Below are positions 36,375 through 44,762 of a stretch of 64,000 nt of DNA, piece by piece. The stretch covers positions 186,001 through 250,000 of the forward strand of contig JABJAH010000037.1 of NCBI GenBank assembly GCA_018666155.1, in the 5' to 3' direction. Both the position numbers and the translations under genes were made by a program. Below the pieces are notes generated by a model that worked only from the letters and a program-made list of their open reading frames with translations, had not been told where the DNA came from and did no database searches. How positions within the stretch are numbered: position 1 is the stretch's first letter; every line of letters begins with the position of its first letter. This stretch comes from Rhodospirillaceae bacterium (GTDB lineage Bacteria; Pseudomonadota; Alphaproteobacteria; Rhodospirillales; Rhodospirillaceae).

Positions 36375-37684
36375 GCGGTCTCTTGCTTGCGGTCATATTG
36401 ATCGCCCTTCTGATCCTGCGCATGAACATTATCGTCATCCTCGGGGTCGCTACATACTGGGCGTACTATTTCTATGGCGGCGGCGAATTGATGAACGTCG
36501 TCTACGATATGTGGGACGCATCTAATCGCGAAGTTCTGCTATCGATTCCGCTGTATATCCTTGCCGGTTCGATCATGTCTCAGGGCTCCATTGCTGAGCG
36601 TCTGATTTTGCTGATGCGATCCATAACCAAACCCATTCCTGGCGGCCTAGCGATAGCCGGCTTGCTGTCATGCGGTGTGTTCGCAGCGATCTCCGGATCA
36701 TCTGCCGTCACATTGTTGGCCGTCGGCTCCATCATGTACCCGGCGCTCATCCAAGAAGGATATTCGCGCCCCTTCTCGATCGGCATGCTTTGCGCCGGGG
36801 GTACTCTGGGCATCATCATCCCGCCGTCCATACCGCTGATTCTCTACGGCGTAATGACTCAAACATCGATCGCTGATCTGTTCCTAGCCGGAACAGGACC
36901 TGCCGCATTGTTACTGATTGTGCTGAGCCTATACGCAATGACAGTGAACTGGTCGAAGCGCGGTGCGATTTGGGATGGTGAAGAAATCTGGAGCACTTTC
37001 AAGGGCGCTATCTTTGCCCTCATGACACCGGTGGTCATTCTGGGTGGTATCTATTCGGGATACTTCACACCAACGGAATCGGCTTCGGTCGCTGTCCTCA
37101 CCGCGCTCGCAGTTGAAATTCTTGCGCATAAGCGGGGAGTCTTGAATCTTGTTACGGGGCGATTTGCGGACCTTTGGGTGACCATAAAAGAAGCCGCCGG
37201 GCTGGTCTGGCGCGTTGTCGGTGACACTTCCACACTCATGGGCAGTCTGTTCCCCATCCTTGCCATCGCACTCTCGCTGAACGTGTTCATGACTTATGAA
37301 CAGGTGCCAGGCCGCATCGTCGAAGCGATGACATTATTCATCGATTCAAAATTGCTGTTCCTGTTGATGACCAATCTGTTGCTGCTAGCCGTCGGGCTAT
37401 TCCTCGACATCGGCGCGGCGATCCTAATCCTCAGCCCGCTGCTGCCGCCAATGGCTGCGGATTACGGCATGGATACGATTCACTTCGGAATCATGATGAT
37501 TGTGAACCTAGAAATCGGCTACCTGACACCACCGATGGGACTGAATATCATCATCGCCATGGGGGCATTCCGGGAAGATTTCCTGACCATCATCAAAGGC
37601 GTCATCCCCTTTATCATTTTGATGTTGCTCTGCCTGGTCGTCGTAATGTTTGTGCCGTGGCTCTCGTTATTCCTAATCAGCTGA
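36371..37684 (+). CDS. dctM: TRAP transporter large permease subunit (DctM)
   Basis: A 437-residue inner-membrane protein with about twelve helices and two re-entrant hairpins, the Na+-coupled transport domain of TRAP systems. Family segments include SGSSAVTLLAVGSIMYPALI and GGTLGIIIPPSIPLILYGV in the first half and NLEIGYLTPPMGLNI in the second. It overlaps dctQ by four bases. Two methyltransferase genes follow on the same strand after 10 and 8 bases and probably share the transcript. Confidence 0.94.
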   Translation: MSGLLLAVILIALLILRMNIIVILGVATYWAYYFYGGGELMNVVYDMWDASNREVLLSIPLYILAGSIMSQGSIAERLILLMRSITKPIPGGLAIAGLLSCGVFAAISGSSAVTLLAVGSIMYPALIQEGYSRPFSIGMLCAGGTLGIIIPPSIPLILYGVMTQTSIADLFLAGTGPAALLLIVLSLYAMTVNWSKRGAIWDGEEIWSTFKGAIFALMTPVVILGGIYSGYFTPTESASVAVLTALAVEILAHKRGVLNLVTGRFADLWVTIKEAAGLVWRVVGDTSTLMGSLFPILAIALSLNVFMTYEQVPGRIVEAMTLFIDSKLLFLLMTNLLLLAVGLFLDIGAAILILSPLLPPMAADYGMDTIHFGIMMIVNLEIGYLTPPMGLNIIIAMGAFREDFLTIIKGVIPFIILMLLCLVVVMFVPWLSLFLIS

Positions 37685-37694
37685 GCTAACCGTC

Positions 37695-38456
37695 ATGTCG
37701 ACGTCAGATATTCAAGCCAAAATCGATGCCTTTGATTTTTGGTATCATCGCATTGAACTTCCGGACGGCATTATCACACCAGGGTGGGCTCCAATGTCCT
37801 CCGAGATGTACGGTATTCCGGAAGACCTTACGGGTAAGCGTGTGCTTGATGTCGGTGCCTGGGACGGATACTGGACGTTCGAAGCCTTAAAACGAGGGGC
37901 TGCTGAAGTTGTTGCTATCGATGATTTCTCAGATCATTTAGGTGGCGAGGGCGTGGCACGGACGGCTTGGGATACCTTTGATATTTGCCGCGATGCGTTC
38001 GGATACGATGAGACGGTTTGCAAACGCATGGAAATGACCGTCTACGATGTGTCACCGGAGATTCTCGGGACCTTCGATGTCGTCTTCTTTTTTGGGACGC
38101 TCTATCACCTCCGTTACCCACTACTCGCCTTAGATAAGTTATCGGCCCTTTGCCGAGATTCAATCTTTATAGAAAGCGCGATTCTTGATGATTACAGCCC
38201 CTACAATGGCGGCCTTAACCACGGATACTCTGGCAAGCAGATGGTCATGGAATTTTATCCGGCCAAAAACTACGGTGGAAACACAACCAATTGGTGGGCT
38301 CCGACATTGAACTGTTTGGGCAACATGGTCGCCGCAGCAGGGTTCAAAGACCTCAAAGCCTGGAAGCTGACAGAAGAACCGACTAAGGTTTCGGCGTGCC
38401 GCGGCTTTGTGGCAGCCTCCAAGACGACCGCCGATCAGAATGATGTAGCGAAGTAA
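37695..38456 (+). CDS. SAM-dependent methyltransferase (DUF1698/CmoB-like fold)
   Basis: A 253-residue class I methyltransferase. Motif I is RVLDVGAWDGYWTFEALKRG, with GAWDGY characteristic of the DUF1698/CmoB-like group. FDVVFFFGTLYHLRYPLLAL matches the family's acceptor-side segment. It lacks the N-terminal tRNA-binding region of CmoB (over 300 residues), so a small-molecule or glycan substrate is more likely. It lies 10 bases after dctM and 8 before a second methyltransferase, within the TRAP operon. Confidence 0.85.
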   Translation: MSTSDIQAKIDAFDFWYHRIELPDGIITPGWAPMSSEMYGIPEDLTGKRVLDVGAWDGYWTFEALKRGAAEVVAIDDFSDHLGGEGVARTAWDTFDICRDAFGYDETVCKRMEMTVYDVSPEILGTFDVVFFFGTLYHLRYPLLALDKLSALCRDSIFIESAILDDYSPYNGGLNHGYSGKQMVMEFYPAKNYGGNTTNWWAPTLNCLGNMVAAAGFKDLKAWKLTEEPTKVSACRGFVAASKTTADQNDVAK

Positions 38457-38464
38457 CAGCGACC

Positions 38465-39046
38465 GTGCCCTTCGCCCAGCCCCACGACTCTCTCGTCGAC
38501 AAAAATGGCAACGCGATATCGCTTGTGAATCCGTTGAAACTCCATATTGGAGGGAAAGAGAAACGCGCGGACTGGCATATTTTCGACAGTCTCGACAGCG
38601 ATGTCGTCGATTTTATCGGCGCGTGCTCGGACCTGTCACGATTCCCCAAAGCAAGCTGTAGTGAAATCTACTGCTCCCACGTGCTGGAGCATCTGTCGCA
38701 CAACAACGAACTCATCGAGACACTTCGCGGATTCCATCGGGTGTTGCGATCCAGCGGCAAACTTATGGTTAGCGTTCCCGATCTAGACGTTCTATGTCGT
38801 CTGTTCGCCAAACCTGATCTCGACATGGAACAGCGCCGCCTTGTGATGCGGATGATGTTCGGAGGGCAAATCGACGCCTATGACTTCCACAAAACCGGAT
38901 TCAGCTTCGCTTTGCTTCAGGAAAGCCTTATCGCAGCAGGCTTCAGTGCCGCCACACAGGTCAAATCTTTCGGTCTTTTTACTGACTCAAGTGAGATCAT
39001 TTATCTCGACGAACGGATCTCTTTGAGCGTAATTGCAACGCCGTAA
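38465..39046 (+). CDS. Methyltransferase-like protein with degenerate SAM loop
   Basis: A 193-residue protein resembling predicted SAM methyltransferases: IYCSHVLEHLSHNNEL, LRGFHRVLRSSGKLMVSVPD. The N-terminal loop that normally reads G-C-G reads HIGGKEKR, so SAM binding may be altered. It starts at GTG 38465, 8 bases after the CmoB-like gene, and is probably the last gene of the TRAP operon, converging on the DUF1330 gene. Either a partner of the preceding methyltransferase or a divergent enzyme; the function is not assigned. Confidence 0.75.
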   Translation: MPFAQPHDSLVDKNGNAISLVNPLKLHIGGKEKRADWHIFDSLDSDVVDFIGACSDLSRFPKASCSEIYCSHVLEHLSHNNELIETLRGFHRVLRSSGKLMVSVPDLDVLCRLFAKPDLDMEQRRLVMRMMFGGQIDAYDFHKTGFSFALLQESLIAAGFSAATQVKSFGLFTDSSEIIYLDERISLSVIATP

Positions 39047-39066
39047 CGTCAGTCGCCTCGGACCGA

Positions 39067-39369
39067 TTACTTTCCGACAGCCGGAACAACACAAACATCC
39101 AGCGCACCCGATTCAAGCCGATAGCCCTTACCTTCCTGATACTTCTCGGACGCGATGTATTGTTGGTAGGCCTCGAGGGACGGATACTCGAATATCACGA
39201 CCCGGCCTTCACTGAACTGATCGCCTTCGATGATCGTCTTTTCGTCTGGCCCGCCAGCGCCAATCAACTTGCCGCCAAATTGTTCGGCCAATCCGGCAAC
39301 CGTTTCAGCGTACTTCTTAAAGCCTGCAGGGTCTGTCACTCGCGCCTGACCAACAACATAGACTGTCAT
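39067..39369 (-). CDS. DUF1330 family protein
   Basis: A 100-residue ferredoxin-like dimeric alpha-beta protein of the DUF1330 group (structurally near antibiotic-biosynthesis monooxygenase and EthD-like folds). Typical pieces are YVVGQARVTDPAGFKKYAE at the start and VIFEYPSLEAYQQYIASEKY in the middle. Enzymatic activity is not established for the family. It follows the two MDR reductases on the same strand after 40 bases. Confidence 0.85.
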   Translation of the reverse strand: MTVYVVGQARVTDPAGFKKYAETVAGLAEQFGGKLIGAGGPDEKTIIEGDQFSEGRVVIFEYPSLEAYQQYIASEKYQEGKGYRLESGALDVCVVPAVGK

Positions 39370-39409
39370 AAAATTTCTCCTGGGTTTTTGAATTTAGCGA
39401 TGAGTGCAA

Positions 39410-40420
39410 TCAGGCCTTTTCCGGGCCGACCGCAACGATGGCCTTGCCGACATTTTCGCCACGCATCAACTTAAGAAACTGTGCGGGCGCGTTCTCCAAC
39501 CTGTCAGCGCGATCTTCTTTTACCTTCAACTTGCCTTCACGCATCCACGCTGATGCCAAGCGCAGGTATCGTTCGAGATCATGTTCATAGTCGTAAACAA
39601 CAAGCCCATAGAGCTTCGCTCGCCGGCCAATAAACGGCCCCAGTCCCACACCATGAAACTTCGAGGAATGATAGTCGGCAGGCCGGCCACACATAATAAC
39701 GCGGCCGTACAGCGATAAATGCTTTGCCATATCCACCAGCAAAGCACCGCCGACATTGTCGTGATAGACATCAACGCCGTTAGGGCAAACCGCCTTCAGT
39801 TTTTCTTCCCAACCCGTTTCTTTATAATTGACACACGCATCAAAGCCGTAGGTTTTCGTGACCAAGTCGCACTTCTCTGGTGAACCGGCGATACCGACCA
39901 CTCGTGCACCACGCAACTTGGCGAGTTGGCCAACACAGCCGCCAACTGGGCCGGCTGCAGCCGATACCACAAGTGTTTCACCGAGTGACGGCTTGCCGAG
40001 GTGCTCAACCGAGCCCCATGCCGTGAGCCCGGGCATGCCTAGGGTTCCAATTGCCGCTGACAACGGGCCTGCGGAAGGATCAATCCTCTGCACAACTTTT
40101 TCAGCACCGATTGCCGCGTGTTGCCGCCACCCCGTTTCCGCGACCAGATAGTCACCCACTCGATAGGAATCATCATGACTTCGGACGACACGGCAGACAC
40201 TGCGGCCGTAGATAACGTCGCCCTCGACCAGTGCCTTATGTCCCGGATGGTCGCCACGAATGGCCTTACGAACATAAGGGTCGAGGGACAGGTAGACCGT
40301 GCGCACCAGCATCTGCCCAGGCGCCGGGCGGGGAATCGGCGCCTCCACAACGTGAAAGTCGCCGGCCTCGGGCATGCCATCCCGCTGCATCGCCAATTGA
40401 ACTTGTAGATTTGCCGCCAC
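39410..40420 (-). CDS. NADP-dependent MDR reductase (leukotriene B4 12-hydroxydehydrogenase/CurA-like), copy 2
   Basis: A 336-residue zinc-free medium-chain oxidoreductase that would reduce the C=C bond of alpha,beta-unsaturated carbonyls with NADPH. YLSLDPYVRKAI and GMPGLTAW are family marks. VVSAAAGPVGGCVGQLAK is the nucleotide loop, and VGIAGSPEKC carries the residues for the NADP phosphate. It is a close paralogue of the upstream gene, 17 bases away, so a tandem duplication is evident. Catalytic-tyrosine equivalents are retained in YLSLDPY and LVVYDYEHD. Confidence 0.92.
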   Translation of the reverse strand: MAANLQVQLAMQRDGMPEAGDFHVVEAPIPRPAPGQMLVRTVYLSLDPYVRKAIRGDHPGHKALVEGDVIYGRSVCRVVRSHDDSYRVGDYLVAETGWRQHAAIGAEKVVQRIDPSAGPLSAAIGTLGMPGLTAWGSVEHLGKPSLGETLVVSAAAGPVGGCVGQLAKLRGARVVGIAGSPEKCDLVTKTYGFDACVNYKETGWEEKLKAVCPNGVDVYHDNVGGALLVDMAKHLSLYGRVIMCGRPADYHSSKFHGVGLGPFIGRRAKLYGLVVYDYEHDLERYLRLASAWMREGKLKVKEDRADRLENAPAQFLKLMRGENVGKAIVAVGPEKA

Positions 40421-40437
40421 GGTTGCCGTTTTCTCCG

Positions 40438-41466
40438 TTAGCCCTTTTCAGAACCGATGGTCACCATAGCCTTACCAACGTTCTGACCACTCATCAGTTT
40501 AGAGAAATGAGCAGGTGTGTTTTCTAGTCCGTCTACGCGGTCTTCATGAAAATTCAGACGGCCCGCTTTCACGAGGGGTACAGCCGCTTTGAGGAACTCA
40601 TCGATCTGGTCGTAATAGTCGTACACGACAAGACCAAGCAGCTGAGCGCGCTTGCCGACAAAGGGCCCCATGTTGTGACCATGGAAATCGCCATCACCGC
40701 TCCGGTTGTATTGCGACACAAGACCGCACAACACGATCTTGCCGTAGAGATTAAGCTGCTTCGTAATCGTATCGAGGATCGGACCACCGACATTATCAAA
40801 GTAAACATCGATACCGTCGGGGCAGGCCGCCTTGAGGGCCTCCTCAAAATCATCTTTCTTATAATTCACGCAGGCATCAAAGCCGTATTCCTCGACAACA
40901 ATACGGCATTTTTCATCGGAGCCAGCGATACCGACTGCGCGGCAGCCTTTGGCCTTGGCGAGCTGACCCGCAGTTCCCCCAACGGGACCAGCCGCGGCAG
41001 TGACAACAAACGTGTCGCCCAGGCCTGGCTGTGCAAGGCGTTCAACGCCGGCCCATGCGGTAAGCCCTGGCATACCAAGAACACCGAGCGCCGCAGACAA
41101 AGGGCCCGCATTGGGATCAAGCTTGCGCACTTGATCTTTGTCGCCCCCATCCGACACACAGAATTTTTGCCATCCGGACTCGATGACGATGTAATCCCCT
41201 TCGGCATAGTCAGCGTGTTTGGATTCGACAACCTGAGCAACACAGCGACCGCCGATGAGATCACCCTGATTCAGTCGGTTGTGGCCCATATGGCGGCCTG
41301 AGATAGCGCCGCGCATGTAAGGGTCAAGTGAGAGATAAATATTCCGAGCAAGAAACTCGCCGGGCCCAGCGGTCGGGATATCAGTCTCCGCGACCTGAAA
41401 GTCACTTACCTTTGGCTCGCCGTCCGGTTGACGTGCAAGTTGAATCTGTTTGTTTGTATCGGCCAT
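40438..41466 (-). CDS. NADP-dependent MDR reductase (leukotriene B4 12-hydroxydehydrogenase/CurA-like), copy 1
   Basis: A 342-residue zinc-free MDR reductase, the paralogue of the next gene. It has NIYLSLDPYMRGAISG, GMPGLTAWAG and the nucleotide loop VTAAAGPVGGTAGQLAKAKG. The two copies differ mostly at the surface by eye, so a shared reaction on different enals or enones is likely. It lies 62 bases after the four-cysteine paralogue cluster. A minus-strand TATAAT-like box at 41496-41501 may give the pair its own promoter; no -35 box is obvious. Confidence 0.92.
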   Translation of the reverse strand: MADTNKQIQLARQPDGEPKVSDFQVAETDIPTAGPGEFLARNIYLSLDPYMRGAISGRHMGHNRLNQGDLIGGRCVAQVVESKHADYAEGDYIVIESGWQKFCVSDGGDKDQVRKLDPNAGPLSAALGVLGMPGLTAWAGVERLAQPGLGDTFVVTAAAGPVGGTAGQLAKAKGCRAVGIAGSDEKCRIVVEEYGFDACVNYKKDDFEEALKAACPDGIDVYFDNVGGPILDTITKQLNLYGKIVLCGLVSQYNRSGDGDFHGHNMGPFVGKRAQLLGLVVYDYYDQIDEFLKAAVPLVKAGRLNFHEDRVDGLENTPAHFSKLMSGQNVGKAMVTIGSEKG

Positions 41467-41528
41467 GCGATCCCCGCGTTTGGTCTTATTAAACTATTAT
41501 ATCGATAGTTGGTGTGTGGGTGTTTTTA

Positions 41529-42137
41529 TCAGTCGCCGCGATAAGCGGCTAGGTCTTCGGTTAAATCTGCCATGAGCAGCCGCAGATAATAATCCCGGCC
41601 TCCCGTGGCGCGAACATTCTCCAGAAAGGCGCTCATATCATCTTCGCTGACGTGAAGTGTGCAGCCATTGAACAGCCCTTTTGTAACATGCCGCACGTAA
41701 GACACCTGCGCCGCCAGACGGCCTGCCGCTGCCGACTTCGCCCACCAGGATTCCGCGTCACAAATGTCATCTGACGCATCTGGGCGGTTATTCGAAATCA
41801 TTGCCCCCATCACGAACTGGGCTTGTCGGTACCCAGCGGCGGCAGATTTCTCCATGGTCGAGACTGCATCTGCACTGCGCCCACTATAGAAATAGACCCG
41901 CGACAATTGGTAAGTTAGACGCGGATTACCTGGGTCTGCGGCCAACCCAGCTTCACACGCGGCAATGGCAGCGGCTTGATCGACAGCCGCTGTCGGCACT
42001 CCGTCGACAATGCGATCTGGATCTTCCGGATGAGCGGCAAGGCGATCACAAAAAGTAGCCGTCGCTCGTGCCGCTTCGCTGGGAGAACCAGCGAAGCAAC
42101 ACAGAGAAAAGGCAACGGCCGCGAAAGCAGCACGCAT
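41529..42137 (-). CDS. Exported four-cysteine TPR/Sel1-like protein, paralogue 4
   Basis: A 202-residue protein with a signal peptide (MRAAFAAVAFSLCCFAGSPSEA), so periplasmic or surface-exposed. The mature part begins with the cluster motif CDRLAAHPEDPDRIVDGV, then an AACEAGLAADPGNPRLTYQL helix pair with TPR/Sel1 character. Four framework cysteines recur in all copies: C in CDRL, AAC, DDIC and NGC. The start is ATG 42137, 4 bases past the previous gene's stop; a longer frame from 42281 would overlap that gene. No catalytic motif is visible. Last of four tandem paralogues. Confidence 0.75.
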   Translation of the reverse strand: MRAAFAAVAFSLCCFAGSPSEAARATATFCDRLAAHPEDPDRIVDGVPTAAVDQAAAIAACEAGLAADPGNPRLTYQLSRVYFYSGRSADAVSTMEKSAAAGYRQAQFVMGAMISNNRPDASDDICDAESWWAKSAAAGRLAAQVSYVRHVTKGLFNGCTLHVSEDDMSAFLENVRATGGRDYYLRLLMADLTEDLAAYRGD

Positions 42138-42141
42138 AGTC

Positions 42142-42744
42142 TTACTTAGCGTGATCTGACGCGGCGTAGGTCGCCGCGACTTCAGCAACAAGGAGCCCTT
42201 GGTAATATCCATCAGCTTGTCCACGGGCTGCGTCAATAAAGCTCTGAATCTCTGACGTGTTCGCTTGGATATCACAGCCATCGAATTTACCGAGCGCTAC
42301 GTTGCGCGGATAACTCACACGAGCCGCGAAGCGGCCCTGACGAGCTGACCGCACCCACAAATCTTCCACCTTGCACGCGTCACGTTTCAGGCCTTGTAGA
42401 GCTTCATCGATGATATAACCCAACACAAACTGGGCCTGTTTAGAGCCCGCTTCAGCCGCGAACTCGAGGTGTGGCATCGATTCAGATGTATCTGCAGAAT
42501 AGAAAAGCACCCGGCCCAACTGGTACCGCAAACGTCGGTTCTCTGGATCTTCGGCCACGGCGGCTTCGCAGGCCGCGCGACCAGCCAGCAGCAAAACATC
42601 GCCGACGCCAGGCGCAATGCGATCCGGATCTTCAGGATGAGAGACCAGCGCATCGCACTCGGTGATAAAATCGCCTTCAGCGGCAGCCGGACCGGATAGA
42701 GCAAACGCAAATAGTGCCGTTATTAAAGATAAATATCTCATCAT
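42142..42744 (-). CDS. Exported four-cysteine TPR/Sel1-like protein, paralogue 3
   Basis: A 200-residue exported protein: signal peptide MMRYLSLITALFAFALSGPA, then CDALVSHPEDPDRIAPGV, an AACEAAVAEDPENRRLRYQL helix pair, a Sel1-like AGSKQAQFVLGYI helix, and RDACKVEDLWVRSARQGR. The last framework cysteine is in KFDGCDIQ. Its ATG overlaps the stop of the preceding copy (ATGA), so translation is coupled. It is most like paralogue 2, sharing SARQGRFAA. Function unknown; the fold suggests protein binding in the periplasm. Confidence 0.78.
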   Translation of the reverse strand: MMRYLSLITALFAFALSGPAAAEGDFITECDALVSHPEDPDRIAPGVGDVLLLAGRAACEAAVAEDPENRRLRYQLGRVLFYSADTSESMPHLEFAAEAGSKQAQFVLGYIIDEALQGLKRDACKVEDLWVRSARQGRFAARVSYPRNVALGKFDGCDIQANTSEIQSFIDAARGQADGYYQGLLVAEVAATYAASDHAK

Positions 42745-43364
42745 CGTTTTCCTTTTCTATAAACATTGAAATCGTCCGTTACGTCCGCTGTCCATGCACG
42801 GCGGTAATAATCTGACGCCATGCCTTTGGCCGTATCGAGAAAGCCGGCCATCTCATCGGTGCTTGCGTTGACGTCGCAATCGTCAAACTTTCCGCGCACG
42901 ACGTGATGGGGATAACTCACCAAGGCGGCAAAGCGGCCTTGCCGTGCTGACCGCAACCACAGAGCTTCCGTCTTACATCGATCCTGCTCAACGCCCTGGA
43001 GGCCACTGTCATAAATGTAGCCGAGGACAAATTGGGATTGCCGATGCCCCGCTTCCGCTGAAAAAATAAGGTGCGGCATGGCATCTGCCGCACGGCCTGA
43101 ATAAAAATAGGCACGGCCCAACAGATACTGCAGGCGCCGATTTTCTGGCTGCATGGACGTATCAGCGAGACAGGCCGAGATCGCGGCCGCCTTACGCATG
43201 CTCGATTGGCCGACACCTGGCGCCACACGCTCCGGATCAGAGCCATGGGAAGCGAGCTTGTCGCACTCCGTCACAGCTTCGGGATCCGGCGCCGCTATGG
43301 TGGCAGACGCCAAACCTGTGATCGCCGCCAGCACAAATATTGCCGGCATTAGAATTGCTCGCAT
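42741..43364 (-). CDS. Exported four-cysteine TPR/Sel1-like protein, paralogue 2
   Basis: A 207-residue exported protein: signal peptide MRAILMPAIFVLAAITGLAS, then CDKLASHGSDPERVAPGV, AISACLADTSMQPENRRLQY, a Sel1-like AGHRQSQFVLGYIYDSG, and DRCKTEALWLRSARQGR. The final cysteine lies in KFDDCDVN. The end VYRKGKR is basic, unlike the other copies. It begins 33 bases after paralogue 1 and overlaps paralogue 3 by four bases. Same unknown function as its neighbours. Confidence 0.78.
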   Translation of the reverse strand: MRAILMPAIFVLAAITGLASATIAAPDPEAVTECDKLASHGSDPERVAPGVGQSSMRKAAAISACLADTSMQPENRRLQYLLGRAYFYSGRAADAMPHLIFSAEAGHRQSQFVLGYIYDSGLQGVEQDRCKTEALWLRSARQGRFAALVSYPHHVVRGKFDDCDVNASTDEMAGFLDTAKGMASDYYRRAWTADVTDDFNVYRKGKR

Positions 43365-43397
43365 ATCGTCCCTCCCAATAGCGCTTTGATTTCCGGC

Positions 43398-43994
43398 CTA
43401 GTTTTCCAGGTCTTGCCTTAGGTTGGCAATGAGCAAACCACCAACGTATCCAAGCTGCGAAGACGCACGGTTGAGAAACACCACTAAATCCTGCTTAGAT
43501 GCGCGCTCTTGGCAATCATCGAAACGCCCGTTCAGCGCATACTGCACGTAACTCACCTGAGCATTACTGTGATTTTGCTGCGCGGATGACCGCCACAACT
43601 GCTCGACTCGACAAATATCGCTCGGCACGTCCGCATAGCCTCGCGCGATAATTAAGCCCTTGAGGAATTTTGCCTGACGGTAGTTCAGTTCAATCGCTCT
43701 ATCGAACGACTCCAAAGCCAATGCGGTTTGACCATCGTAAAAAAGCACGCGGCCCAGCTGATAAGACAGGCGCGCGACCTGCGGGTGCGCCTTCACCGCA
43801 AGACGGCAGGCTGCGATAGCCGCCGGAATATCAACGTCTTCTCTGGCGATACCATCCGCAACACGGTCTGGATCTGGCGGATTAGCGGCCAAACGGTCAC
43901 ACCCAGTGATGCCGGTATCGGCTGACGCGGCTGAGACCCACATCAGTCCAACAAAAAAGACACAACAAACCTTGCGCACCTTGGTCCCCTCCAA
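43398..43994 (-). CDS. Exported four-cysteine TPR/Sel1-like protein, paralogue 1
   Basis: First gene of the cluster, 198 residues. The signal peptide holds VCCVFFVGLMWVSAASA. The mature part starts with GCDRLAANPPDPDRVADGI, then AACRLAVKAHPQVARLSYQL, and a TPR-like ALESFDRAIELNYRQAKFL, followed by SDICRVEQLWRSSAQQN and a final cysteine in FDDCQER. It is the most divergent copy in the middle section. It is divergent from the membrane protein gene at 44064 with about 70 bases between them, so the cluster promoter should lie in that gap. Confidence 0.75.
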   Translation of the reverse strand: MEGTKVRKVCCVFFVGLMWVSAASADTGITGCDRLAANPPDPDRVADGIAREDVDIPAAIAACRLAVKAHPQVARLSYQLGRVLFYDGQTALALESFDRAIELNYRQAKFLKGLIIARGYADVPSDICRVEQLWRSSAQQNHSNAQVSYVQYALNGRFDDCQERASKQDLVVFLNRASSQLGYVGGLLIANLRQDLEN

Positions 43995-44063
43995 TTTCGG
44001 ATGCTATACCCCGTGTCAGGTTAGCGCGCAAACCAGCGCGCAGATGAAATGCGGGGGGTGTCG

Positions 44064-44735
44064 ATGGACATCGGTCTTTACGAAATTCTGCTCTATCTAC
44101 ACGCACTTTGCTTTGTTTACTGGCTCGGTGGCGACCTGGGCGTGTTCTATGCGTCTGGTCAGCTTCTCAAGCCCGGAATAAGCAAAGACGCGCGCACATG
44201 GATCATGAAAATATTTCACTGGCTGGACCAGTTTCCCCGCGTCTGCATGCCGTTGGTCATTGCCCTCGGATTTACGATGGGCAGCATGCAGTTTTTCGAA
44301 CTGGCGACTGCGTGGCTGGTCGTGATTTGGGCCATCACCCTAATATGGATCTACTTCGTTTTGACCCTCTTTCTCAATACCGGTAGCCCAGAGAAAATCG
44401 CATGGATTCGCAAAGTCGACATGCTTATGCGTTGGGTGATTGCAATTACAATTACAGTGATTGGTGTGACGTCCCTGATGGGCACTGGCTTGACAGAATT
44501 CAACTGGCTCGCCGCAAAAATGCTGATCTGGGCGGGCACTGTTTACTGCGGCATCATTTCGCGCACCACCATGAAACCGTTCCGTCCTGCATCTGCTCGC
44601 GTCATGGCCGAAGGCGAAACGCCGGAAGACTTGGCTCAGATGAAGCGCGCTCTTTACATCACGCGCATCCCCATCCTGACCATTTGGGGTCTGGTTGCAT
44701 TGGCAGGCGCGATTGGGATGTGGAAGCCATTTTGA
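44064..44735 (+). CDS. Multi-pass inner-membrane protein, CopD/DUF2269-like appearance
   Basis: A 223-residue protein with about six membrane helices. The first helix reads YEILLYLHALCFVYWLGGDLGVFY, which recalls CopD and related heme- or copper-linked membrane proteins with a conserved His in helix 1, but I cannot assign it firmly. A GGGGGG run precedes ATG 44064; ATG 44049 is also in frame. The C-terminal ITRIPILTIWGLVALAGAIG helix closes the protein. It heads a plus-strand run with the SDR, deacetylase and MaoC genes. Confidence 0.7.
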   Translation: MDIGLYEILLYLHALCFVYWLGGDLGVFYASGQLLKPGISKDARTWIMKIFHWLDQFPRVCMPLVIALGFTMGSMQFFELATAWLVVIWAITLIWIYFVLTLFLNTGSPEKIAWIRKVDMLMRWVIAITITVIGVTSLMGTGLTEFNWLAAKMLIWAGTVYCGIISRTTMKPFRPASARVMAEGETPEDLAQMKRALYITRIPILTIWGLVALAGAIGMWKPF

Positions 44736-44762
44736 CGTCTAACATATTGAAGGATGACGCAC

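Noticed and set aside
40546-41301. 251-codon plus-strand frame opposite an MDR reductase
   Set aside because: Shadow of a well-supported gene; composition follows the opposite codon pattern.
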